Source of the DNA: Solimonas sp040066175 | GTDB lineage: Bacteria > Pseudomonadota > Gammaproteobacteria > Nevskiales > Nevskiaceae | Reading direction: 5' to 3' | DNA length: 64,000 nucleotides | Assembly: GCF_040066175.1 (NCBI RefSeq) | Contig: NZ_JBEAAM010000005.1 | Span: 1 to 64,000 of the forward strand | Shown: positions 57,712 through 64,000 of the stretch, one piece after another | Layout of the letters: each line of letters begins with the position of its first letter | Numbering within the stretch: position 1 is the first letter of the stretch | Program-made: the position numbers and the translations under genes | The notes under the pieces: generated by a model | Databases searched by the model: none | What the model saw: the letters and a program-made list of their open reading frames with translations, nothing else | What the model was told of the DNA's origin: nothing

Positions 57712-58610
57712 GCGGGCCCTGGCGGCTGCACCCGCCGCTGAGCATCGTCGTCGCCTTCCACAACATGCGCCGCGAAGCGGCGCGCACGCTGTTTGCGCTG
57801 ACCACCGCATTCCAGCGCAACGTGCACGAGCGGGACTACGAAGTCATCGTCATCGACAGCAACTCGCGCGAGGCACTCGACGCACGCTGGGTGGAATCGC
57901 TGCAGCGCAACTTCCGCTACCGCTACGTCGAGTCGGACGTGCCGACGCCGAACAAGGCGATGAACGCCGGCATCCGCATGGCGCGCGGGAGGCATGTCTG
58001 CTGCATGATCGACGGCGCGCGCATTCCGTCGCCGGGTGTCGTGTCCGGCATGATCCGGGCGAGTTCGGCGCTGAACCCGGCCTACGTGATGACGCTGGGC
58101 ATGCACCTGGGCCCCAAGTCGCAGGACCAGTCCGTGTCCGAGGGCTACGATCAAACGGTCGAGGACCGCTTGCTCGACACTGTGGACTGGAAAAGCGACG
58201 GCTACGAGCTGTTCCGCATCGCCGCACCGGCGGTGTCCTCGCGCGGCGGCTATTTCGCGCCGATCGCGGAATCGAACTGCTTCACGGCACCGCGCAAGGT
58301 CCTGCTGGACATCGGCGGCTTCGACGAGCGCTTCGTCGAACCGGGCGGCGGCCTCGTGAACCTGCACATCCACAACCGGCTGGTGACGCATCCGCAGTTG
58401 CAGCCAGTGATGCTGCTCGGCGAGGCGACCTTCCACCAGTTCCACGGCGGCGTCGCCACCAACACGCCGGCCGCGCAGTCGCCGTTCGCACGCTTCTGCG
58501 CCGAGTACGAGCGCGTGGTCGGCAGGCCGTTCGGCAAGGCGTGGCGCGAGCCGCTCTACTTCGGCGCGATGCCGCTTCAGGCCAGGGCGCTGCTGCTGCC
58601 GGGCGACTGA
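57708..58610 (+). CDS. Glycosyltransferase family 2-like protein
   Basis: A 300-residue GT-A fold protein. It starts with LSIVVAFHNMRREAARTLFA and continues with VIVIDSNSREALDARWVESL, NKAMNAGIRMARGRHVCCM and MIDGARIPSPGVVSGMIRAS (the DGA in place of a classical DxD), then DIGGFDERFVEPGGGLVNLH. It is clearly paralogous to the N-terminal half of the convergent fusion protein at 58618-60339, which shares the same order of motifs. It overlaps the sulfotransferase gene by 4 bp. The donor sugar is unknown. Confidence 0.85.
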   Translation: MSGPWRLHPPLSIVVAFHNMRREAARTLFALTTAFQRNVHERDYEVIVIDSNSREALDARWVESLQRNFRYRYVESDVPTPNKAMNAGIRMARGRHVCCMIDGARIPSPGVVSGMIRASSALNPAYVMTLGMHLGPKSQDQSVSEGYDQTVEDRLLDTVDWKSDGYELFRIAAPAVSSRGGYFAPIAESNCFTAPRKVLLDIGGFDERFVEPGGGLVNLHIHNRLVTHPQLQPVMLLGEATFHQFHGGVATNTPAAQSPFARFCAEYERVVGRPFGKAWREPLYFGAMPLQARALLLPGD

Positions 58611-58617
58611 CGACGCT

Positions 58618-60339
58618 TCAGCGCAGGTCGCGGAAGTGCCGCAGGAAGCGCATCACGCGGCCTTGCTCGCGGGCGCGCTTGCGCGCTCCGGTGAGGATCA
58701 CGTCGTCGGGCAGCAAGTCGATCGGCCCTTCGTCGGCGTAACGCGCCAGCACCGCTGCGCTGGGCGTGGCGATGAACCAGGTCTGCAGGGTATGCGGCCA
58801 GTCCAGCTTGGCGCAGTGCAGGCCGGCGCGCTCGCACTCGGCGCGGATCGTCTTCCACGCGAAGAAGTTCAGGCCCGGATAGACCCACTCGTCCTTGTAC
58901 AGGTCCTCGTGCCGCTCGACGAAGGTGGCGACCAGCACGCCCTCCGGCGCGAGCGCGCCCGCCACGGACCGCAGCGCCTGCCGCAGCTGCGTCGGCCCGG
59001 TGTGGCTGAAGATGGACTGCGCGAGCGCGAAGTCGAAGCGCGTGCCGCCGAAGCCGGATAGATCGAACCGGTCGTTGTGCACGAAGCGCGGACGCCGCAT
59101 CCGGGCCAGATCGCGCCCGACCTCCTCGGCGAGGCCCTGCTCGACCAGCTGCGCATGGGGCTCCAGCCCGAAGTAACCGTCCGGCCGCAGGTACGGAATG
59201 AACAGCCGCCCGCCACGCAGCGAGCCGCAGCCGACGTCGAGGAGACGGTGATGCTCGCGCAGGCCCAGCATCACCAGCAGGCTGAACTGCAGGCCCGCGG
59301 CGAGGTCGTAGTGCTCGGCACGGCCGACGTAGGCGCGGTGGTGGTCGTCGCCGGGCCTGGCGTCGGCGGGTGGCGGCGTGGACACGGACGGCGCGGTCGT
59401 CGCGAGCTCCCAGCTCTTCATCAGCTCATCGGCGGAGTACCGGAGCCACTGCAGCGTCTCGCGGCGCGCATAGCCGTAGAGCCTGGGCGTGCGATTCGGA
59501 AGCTCATAAGGCTTGCCGCGGATGGCCTCGTACTGCTGCTTGTACACCGCCAGCTCGCGCGGCACGTCGGCGGCCGGGCGGTTGGCCATCGTGCCGCCGT
59601 GGACCTGGTGGAAGGTCGCCTCGCCGAGCAGCGTGAACAGCGCCACGTCCGCCAGCTCGCAGGCGCGCTTGTAGAAGTCCAGGTTGACGATGCCGCCGCC
59701 CGGCAGATCGAAGCGCTCGTCGTAACCGCCCAGGCGCTCGTAGATCGCGCGCGGCAGGAACAGCAGGTTGCTTTCGGCGATGCGGTACAGCCAGCCACCC
59801 CGGCTGCCGCCGGCCGGCGCGCAGGCATCGAACATGCGATAGCCGTCCCTGGTCCAGTCGATGCTGCGCAGCAGCTCGTCCTCGACCTGCTGGTTGTAAC
59901 CCTGCGCCTGCGAGCGCGTCTGGATGTCCGGCCCGAGGTGGAAGCCCACGGTGCCGACCACCGCCGGTGCATGACGCTCCAGGCACTCGAGCGCCGCGGC
60001 GAGCAGTCCCGGCGAGGCGATGCGCGCGCCGTCGATGAGGATGCCGACGTACTCCCCGCGCGATTCGCGCACGCCGCGGTTGATCGCCGCGGCCGGCGAC
60101 GGCTGCGCCTTGTCGATGCGGATGTGGCGGAAGTTGGGCCCGTGCGCGGTCGTCGCCGCCGGATCGAGCGGCTGGCGCGAACCGTTGTCGATGGCGATGA
60201 CTTCGTAGTCCCCGGCGGTGATGTCGCGCTGGTACGCGGCGGACAGCGAGTGCAGCGTGCGTGGCGCCTCGCGCGCCATGTCGTAGAAGATGGCGATGAC
60301 CGAGAGCCGGGGCCGATGGGCGGCCGACATGCCGTTCAT
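58618..60339 (-). CDS. Glycosyltransferase (GT2)-methyltransferase fusion
   Basis: A 573-residue two-domain protein. Residues 1-330 are a GT2 domain (LSVIAIFYDMAREAPRTLHS, VIAIDNGSRQPLD, GILIDGARIASPGLL, ERLGGYDERFDLPGGGIVNL), similar to the adjacent plus-strand glycosyltransferase. Residues about 345-573 are a SAM-dependent methyltransferase with motif I LLDVGCGSLRGGRLF, FDFALAQSIFSHTG and VLVATFVERHEDLYKDE. A Pro-rich linker (PSVSTPPPADARPG) joins them. It probably adds and methylates a sugar in one polypeptide. It overlaps the sulfotransferase gene upstream by 4 bp. Stand-alone relatives of both halves are encoded nearby. Confidence 0.88.
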   Translation of the reverse strand: MNGMSAAHRPRLSVIAIFYDMAREAPRTLHSLSAAYQRDITAGDYEVIAIDNGSRQPLDPAATTAHGPNFRHIRIDKAQPSPAAAINRGVRESRGEYVGILIDGARIASPGLLAAALECLERHAPAVVGTVGFHLGPDIQTRSQAQGYNQQVEDELLRSIDWTRDGYRMFDACAPAGGSRGGWLYRIAESNLLFLPRAIYERLGGYDERFDLPGGGIVNLDFYKRACELADVALFTLLGEATFHQVHGGTMANRPAADVPRELAVYKQQYEAIRGKPYELPNRTPRLYGYARRETLQWLRYSADELMKSWELATTAPSVSTPPPADARPGDDHHRAYVGRAEHYDLAAGLQFSLLVMLGLREHHRLLDVGCGSLRGGRLFIPYLRPDGYFGLEPHAQLVEQGLAEEVGRDLARMRRPRFVHNDRFDLSGFGGTRFDFALAQSIFSHTGPTQLRQALRSVAGALAPEGVLVATFVERHEDLYKDEWVYPGLNFFAWKTIRAECERAGLHCAKLDWPHTLQTWFIATPSAAVLARYADEGPIDLLPDDVILTGARKRAREQGRVMRFLRHFRDLR

Positions 60340-61046
60340 GCCGCGATGCTCAACAGGCGCGCATACACCTCACGCACGGCCGGCGGCAGACCGACGTCCG
60401 GCGTGGCCGAGTTCTTGCGCAGCTCCCGCGCAAAGAACTGGAAGCCGCCTGCGGGCGGCGCCAGGCCCAGCTGCGCGGCCAGCGCCTCCAGCGCGTGCAG
60501 ATAGCGCTCGTGCGGCCAGTCGAAGCTCACCAGCGGGAACCGGTAGCGCTGCTGATACGCCAGCAGGCGCCGGTTGTACGCGAGCCAGATTCGAAAGCTG
60601 GTGTCGGTGTCGAACTGATTGCGCGCCGCCAGCGAAGCCGCGACGGCCAGCGGATGCCGGAACGTGCCGACGAAGCGCAGTGCAGGCAGCGCCTCGATCC
60701 AGCCGTCGAGCACCAGCAGGCTGCGCGGCTCCTTGAAGCCCCAGACGCGGTCCGTCGGAAAGCCGTCGATCAGCTCGCGCAGGCGCGCGCGCTGTTCGGC
60801 TGTCCACGCCACCGGCTCGCGTGGCGCCTGATCCCAGGCGCCGCCGTTGGCGCGCAGCACGTCGTCGTGCAGATCCATGATCGCGCGGTTCTCGCGGTTG
60901 CCGCGCGCGTTGAACGGCGCCTGCGTGTTGACCTCGCCGAGGAACAGCCCTGCCTCCTCCAGGCTGCCGGCCAGGCAGCTCGTGCCGCTGCGATGCATGC
61001 CCAGGATCGCGACCGGCGCCGCGGTGCTCGTAGTCTGCGTGGTCAT
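60336..61046 (-). CDS. Sulfotransferase-family protein
   Basis: A 236-residue protein with the PAPS-binding loop AILGMHRSGTSCLAGSLEEA. Other family segments are NARGNRENRAIMDLHDDVLR, VWGFKEPRSLLVLDGW and LRFVGTFRHPLAVAASLAAR, in the same order as in the protein at 56551-57711. It is shorter and has no coiled-coil. Its stop overlaps the fusion-protein start (ATGA), indicating coupled expression of a sulfotransferase with the GT-methyltransferase. The acceptor is unknown. Confidence 0.8.
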   Translation of the reverse strand: MTTQTTSTAAPVAILGMHRSGTSCLAGSLEEAGLFLGEVNTQAPFNARGNRENRAIMDLHDDVLRANGGAWDQAPREPVAWTAEQRARLRELIDGFPTDRVWGFKEPRSLLVLDGWIEALPALRFVGTFRHPLAVAASLAARNQFDTDTSFRIWLAYNRRLLAYQQRYRFPLVSFDWPHERYLHALEALAAQLGLAPPAGGFQFFARELRKNSATPDVGLPPAVREVYARLLSIAA

Positions 61047-61056
61047 CGTCAGTATA

Positions 61057-61097
61057 TTGTAGGAGCGGCGCCTGGCCGCGAGGAAAGTCGCGGAACC
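61057..61097. repeat. Short GGAGCG...GGCCGCG intergenic repeat
   Basis: TTGTAGGAGCGGCGCC-TGGCCGCGAGG is a REP-like repeat of the type common in Pseudomonas and Xanthomonas relatives. Copies in inverted orientation occur at 61729-61792, on the other side of the toxin-antitoxin genes. Confidence 0.65.
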
Positions 61098-61126
61098 CGG
61101 GTGTACCGGTTCCGTGGATCCAGGAT

Positions 61127-61390
61127 TCAGTCGTAGTGATACCGGCAGGCGACGATGGCCAGATCGCTGTCCTGCGCCGTATAGACCAAGCGGTGTGTCT
61201 CGTCGATGCGCCGCGACCAGAATCCGCTCAGGTTTGCCTTGAGCGGTTCCGGCTTGCCGAGTCCCACGAAAGGGCTTCGGAGCGTGTCCTGGATCAACAG
61301 ATTGATTCTCTTGAGCGTCTTGCGGTCCTGGGATTGCCAGTAAACATAGTCTTCCCAGGCTGCGACGGTCCAGACGACCCGGCTAGGCAT
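61127..61390 (-). CDS. yoeB: YoeB/Txe-family mRNA interferase toxin
   Basis: An 87-residue toxin of the YoeB/Txe group, ribosome-dependent mRNA endonucleases. It has WTVAAWEDYVYWQSQDRKTL at the N-terminus, INLLIQDTLRSPFVGLGKPE, then FWSRRIDETHRLVYTAQDSD and the C-terminal ACRYHYD. In YoeB the last region contains the catalytic Glu, Arg, His and Tyr residues, all with equivalents here (DETHRLVY, CRYHY). It overlaps the antitoxin gene by 8 bp. No polysaccharide link is evident; the pair is an island between capsule genes. Confidence 0.93.
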   Translation of the reverse strand: MPSRVVWTVAAWEDYVYWQSQDRKTLKRINLLIQDTLRSPFVGLGKPEPLKANLSGFWSRRIDETHRLVYTAQDSDLAIVACRYHYD

Positions 61391-61637
61391 CCACGAGCTT
61401 CCGCGGCCTCACCTTGCCCTTGCGAAGCTGTTCGATCGAGCGCGCGAGATGCGCCGCATTGGCGGGCGTCTTCAGAAGGTGCACGGTCTCGATCATGCTG
61501 TTGAACGTGTCCAGCGACATGACGACGGCGTCTGGCGCGTCCCTTCGGGCAATCACCGCGTAATCGGCGTCGTCAACGACCGAATCGATGACCTTCTTGA
61601 GGTTATTGCGGGCCTCGGAGAAATTGATGACTCTCAT
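61383..61637 (-). CDS. yefM: YefM/Phd-family antitoxin
   Basis: An 84-residue antitoxin. It begins MRVINFSEARNNLKKVIDSV, the YefM/Phd DNA-binding N-terminus. DYAVIARRDAPDAVVMSLDT follows, then the toxin-binding C-terminal region SMIETVHLLKTPANAAHLAR, EQLRKGKVRPRKLVDA. It precedes and overlaps the toxin gene, the usual order. ATG 61637 fits the family start. A perfect palindrome 7-28 bases upstream is the probable autoregulatory operator. Confidence 0.93.
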   Translation of the reverse strand: MRVINFSEARNNLKKVIDSVVDDADYAVIARRDAPDAVVMSLDTFNSMIETVHLLKTPANAAHLARSIEQLRKGKVRPRKLVDA

Positions 61638-61643
61638 GGCTAA

Positions 61644-61665
61644 CTTGTCCAATATATTGGACAAG
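61644..61665. promoter_or_regulatory. Palindromic operator/promoter of yefM-yoeB
   Basis: A perfect 22 bp palindrome with half-site CTTGTCCAATA, centred on a TATA that also supplies a -10-like TATATT. It lies immediately upstream of the antitoxin ATG. YefM/YoeB complexes repress their own operon through such sites. The start codon has only a weak ribosome site, suggesting a short leader. Confidence 0.8.
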
Positions 61666-61728
61666 CATAACGTGCCAGAAAGTTGCCGACAAGGCGGGCG
61701 GGCGCCATGCACGATCCGTGATCGCCCG

Positions 61729-61792
61729 TGGGAGCGGCGGCCGGCCGCGCAGTCGCCACGCACGACGAATCGCGGCCATCGATCGCTCCTGC
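61729..61792. repeat. Inverted pair of GGAGCG...GGCCGCG repeats
   Basis: GTGGGAGCGGCGGCCGGCCG (61729-61748) is followed by an inverted relative whose complement reads AGGAGCGATCGATGGCCGCG (about 61770-61790). With the copy at 61057 they flank the yefM-yoeB region. Confidence 0.6.
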
Positions 61793-61822
61793 ATCACAGA
61801 CGTCTCGCGCCGTGACTTCAGC

Positions 61823-62512
61823 TCAGCCCGTGCGCGTGAACTTGAGCATCCGCTGGCCGCGCGGGTGGCCCCAGTCGCCGATGAACTCGAACGTCCACGG
61901 CAATCGCTCGACACAGTAGGCGAAGTCGGCGACGCGGTAGTGGTACGGGTCTTCGGTGGGATGCGTGTGCGCATCGAGATTGGGGATGCGCGCCGGCTGC
62001 GTCCAGTCCTGGTCGTCCGGGACGATGAAGGCGGTCGCGTAGAACCTGCCGCCGACGCGGAACGCCGGCGCCAGCCGCGTCAGGCACAGGCGGATGTGGT
62101 TGAACGGCAGGTGCGTGAACACCGACTGCGCCAGGCCCATGTCGAAGGCCACGCCGAAGCGCGTCGCGGTGAACCCGGCGTCGCACAGCAGATTCGCCCG
62201 CGGCAGCTTGGCGGCGAGTCCGCGCGGGGCGATCTCCTTGTCATAGCCGGCGTCGAGCAGTTCCTGCGAGATGTCGATGCCGTAGTAGCGGCCCGGATCG
62301 AGATACTCCACGAGGTGGACGCCGCCGCGGAAACAGCCGCAACCGACATCGACCACGCGCATGTCCGGCGTCAGGCCCTGCTGGCGCAGGAACTCGCCCT
62401 GCAGGCGGCCGATCTCGTCCCACAGGCCGCCGACCCAGGCCCGGTGCTGCCCTTTCTGGATGGCCTCGTGCGCCTTGCCGGCGTCGTAGTAGTTGCTGAT
62501 GGGCTTGCTCAT
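61823..62512 (-). CDS. SAM-dependent methyltransferase
   Basis: A 229-residue class I methyltransferase. Motif I is VVDVGCGCFRGGVHLVEYL, with YYGIDISQELLDAGYDKEIA as the second strand and FDMGLAQSVFTHLPFNHIRL as motif post-II/III. VGGRFYATAFIV follows. The DVGCG-x-x-RGG-x-x-x-x-x-Y pattern and the AQSxFxH motif are shared with the C-terminal half of the GT-methyltransferase fusion, so the two are paralogues. ATG 62512 is used. Target unknown; a sugar hydroxyl or carboxyl of the surface glycan is plausible from context. Confidence 0.88.
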   Translation of the reverse strand: MSKPISNYYDAGKAHEAIQKGQHRAWVGGLWDEIGRLQGEFLRQQGLTPDMRVVDVGCGCFRGGVHLVEYLDPGRYYGIDISQELLDAGYDKEIAPRGLAAKLPRANLLCDAGFTATRFGVAFDMGLAQSVFTHLPFNHIRLCLTRLAPAFRVGGRFYATAFIVPDDQDWTQPARIPNLDAHTHPTEDPYHYRVADFAYCVERLPWTFEFIGDWGHPRGQRMLKFTRTG

Positions 62513-62608
62513 GCCTGCGGATCCGCGGTCGTCGGGGCCGGTATGATGCGCGAACGCCGGCGCCGGGCATAGCCCGCGCCGGCGTCCGTCACGCCTCTCC
62601 GGCCGGTG

Positions 62609-63238
62609 TCAGCGCGGCTCGACGAACCACCACTGGCCATCGACCTTCACCCAGGTCTCCTTCTCCCAGCTCACGCTCGGCAGCGGCGCCGCCATCGGCA
62701 TCGAGGCCGTGAAGATGTCGAAGTCGAGGCGCACGGTGACGCGCGCCTGCGTCTTCTTGTCGTCGTCGAAGGCCAGATCGACGATGGTCGCGCTCTTGCG
62801 CGCGATGCGGTTCTGGTACTGGGCGTTGAAGTAGTTCTGGTCGTGCGCCTTGCGATACGACGGTGTCGCGAAGCCATAGAGCTTCTTCAGGTCGAAGGCG
62901 ATCAGCGCGTCCCAGCGCGCCTTGACGCGTTCGGCGAGCTTCTTCTCCTCGCCCTTGAGCTTGGCGAGGTCGATCGGCGCCGGCGTCGCCGCGGGCGCGA
63001 AGCGCGCCTCGTTCTCCTGGACCGCCTGCAGCGACTCCGGGTCCAGTTCCTCGTCGGCGCCGGCATAGTTGCGGCGCTGTTCCGCCGGCACCTTGCCGTC
63101 CGCCTTGGTTACGGCCCTAGTTTCGGCCCTGGTTTCGGCCTGGACCTTCGTGTCCGCCGCCTGCGCGGCGTGGGCGGCGAGCACCAGGCCCAGGGCGGCG
63201 ATGCCGGCGGCGAGGCCCGGCTTGTGCACGTGTGTCAT
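62609..63238 (-). CDS. Exported protein of unknown function, NTF2-like domain possible
   Basis: A 209-residue protein with signal peptide AAGIAALGLVLAAHAAQAAD. A small repeat (VQAETRAETRAVTKA) and an acidic linker follow. The C-terminal half (LAERVKARWDALIAFDLKKL, FATPSYRKAHDQNYFNAQY, VDLAFDDDKKTQARVTVRLD, ETWVKVDGQWWFVEPR) has the helix-then-sheet order and WWxVE ending of NTF2/DUF4440-like domains, but this is low-certainty. It is 61 bp downstream of the parvulin-type isomerase gene on the same strand and may be cotranscribed. Confidence 0.65.
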   Translation of the reverse strand: MTHVHKPGLAAGIAALGLVLAAHAAQAADTKVQAETRAETRAVTKADGKVPAEQRRNYAGADEELDPESLQAVQENEARFAPAATPAPIDLAKLKGEEKKLAERVKARWDALIAFDLKKLYGFATPSYRKAHDQNYFNAQYQNRIARKSATIVDLAFDDDKKTQARVTVRLDFDIFTASMPMAAPLPSVSWEKETWVKVDGQWWFVEPR

Positions 63239-63299
63239 CGATGTCTCCTTGCTGAATGTGAACGTTGGCGCGGTGTCGGCGATGGCGCGGACGCCGGCC

Positions 63300-64000
63300 T
63301 CAGCCGCCGCGCGCCTTGCGCGGCGGCGGCTGTACCGCCGGCCCCACCGGCGCGGCCGGAATCAGTTCGCGCAGCACCGCTTCCAGCGCGTCGAAGTCGA
63401 TCGTCGTCGGGTCGGGGTACTGGGCGCCGCGCAACTGCTCCATCGCGTTGAAGCGCAGCGCGCCGACCACCTGCGCCTCGATGTTCTTCTCCACTTCCTC
63501 GTAGCTCAGCTGGCGCGGCGGCACGATCTCCAGCAGCTTGACGATGTGCACGCCGAACTGCGTCGGAAACGGCGGGCTGATGTCGCCCGGCTTCTTCAGC
63601 GCGAACACCGCGTCCTCGAAGGCGATCACCGTCTTGCCGTCGCGCTGGATCGGGTCCGGCAGCACGCCGCCGTTGACCGCGCTGCCCTTGTCCATCGACT
63701 GCTGGCGCGCGGCCTCGGCGAAGTCCGCGCCGTTCTGCAGCGCCTTGTACAGCGCGTCCGCGCGCGCGGCCAGCGGCTCGACCTTGCACGGGCAGCCGTC
63801 GAGTTCGGTGAGCAGGATGTGCGCGACCTTGCGGCCTTCCAGCGTCCACAGCTTGGGCTTCTCGCGCAGATAGCGCTCCTGCTTGAGCGCGGTCAGATCC
63901 TCGGGGATCGTCACCGCGTCGCGCGCCTTGAGCAGCAGTGCATTGGACAGGATGCGGCGGCGCGCCTCGGCGAGCTGCGCCGCCACCAGCGGGATGTCGG
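63300..64000 (-). CDS. Parvulin-type peptidyl-prolyl isomerase (cut by window end)
   Basis: The C-terminal 233 or so residues of a PpiC/SurA-like isomerase, which assists folding of exported proteins. The parvulin domain reads VAHILLTELDGCPCKVEP, ADALYKALQNGADFAEAARQ, QSMDKGSAVNGGVLPDPI and FALKKPGDISPPFPTQFGVH, ending IVKLLEIVPP. The upstream helical part (AQLAEARRRILSNALLLKAR, IPEDLTALKQERYLREKPK) is also present. The reading frame stays open to the window edge (…DIPLVAAQLAEARR), so the N-terminus and any signal peptide lie outside. A Pro/Arg-rich tail (PPPRKARGG) ends the protein. Confidence 0.9.
   Translation of the reverse strand, partial: DIPLVAAQLAEARRRILSNALLLKARDAVTIPEDLTALKQERYLREKPKLWTLEGRKVAHILLTELDGCPCKVEPLAARADALYKALQNGADFAEAARQQSMDKGSAVNGGVLPDPIQRDGKTVIAFEDAVFALKKPGDISPPFPTQFGVHIVKLLEIVPPRQLSYEEVEKNIEAQVVGALRFNAMEQLRGAQYPDPTTIDFDALEAVLRELIPAAPVGPAVQPPPRKARGG

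Overview
The window is very GC-rich, densely packed bacterial chromosome. Its gene content (RlmJ, YajQ, Rnk, a CrbS/CrbR-type acetate switch, a yjbEFGH/gfcABCD-like operon, REP-like and GGAGCG...GGCCGCG intergenic repeats) points to a gammaproteobacterium. Nevskiales/Xanthomonadales-like lineages fit best, but that placement is inference. No rRNA, tRNA or CRISPR array was seen. The only mobile-element trace is the 3' end of an ISL3-type transposase at the left edge.

Left part (1-9.9 kb): mostly single genes. They are a large amidohydrolase-like lipoprotein, a group II truncated haemoglobin, a VOC protein with a histone-H1-like basic tail, yajQ, a LigB/YgiD-type dioxygenase, a phosphodiesterase-family lipoprotein translationally coupled to a cysteine-free glutaredoxin-like protein, an alpha/beta hydrolase, and a Nudix hydrolase overlapping rlmJ.

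Acetate block (10-27.8 kb): the most coherent system here. It holds an ActP-like symporter with its DUF4212 small subunit, rnk, a DUF294 nucleotidyltransferase, a membrane-PAS-DnaQ exonuclease fusion, two symporter/histidine-kinase sensors (one with its receiver as a separate gene, one with the receiver fused), a CrbR-like LuxR regulator, acetyl-CoA synthetase, and a divergent DcaP-like porin. Five copies of a palindromic motif (TTCGACCA-nn-TCGAA type) lie about 63-105 bp upstream of the actP-operon, sensor-operon, acs and porin start codons. This suggests one regulon for acetate or short-chain carboxylate uptake and activation. Downstream of the porin is a run of hairpins with C-rich loops ending in a strong terminator, a candidate small RNA.

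Middle (27.8-40.8 kb): a secreted BNR/Fn3/PKD protein with a C-terminal membrane anchor, an FHA protein, a MoxR-type ATPase, three TPM-domain proteins with LemA, and a Calvin/glycolysis cluster tkt-gap-pgk with REP-like elements on both sides of gap.

Right part (40.8-64 kb): surface polysaccharide. A yjbEFGH/gfcABCD-like operon is followed by a WecA-like initiating transferase, several glycosyltransferases, a complete ABC-type capsule export set (KpsD/E/T/M type), three sulfotransferase-like proteins and a glycosyltransferase-methyltransferase fusion with stand-alone paralogues of both halves. A yefM-yoeB toxin-antitoxin pair with a perfect palindromic operator, a methyltransferase, a small secreted protein and a parvulin-type peptidyl-prolyl isomerase (cut by the window end) close the window.
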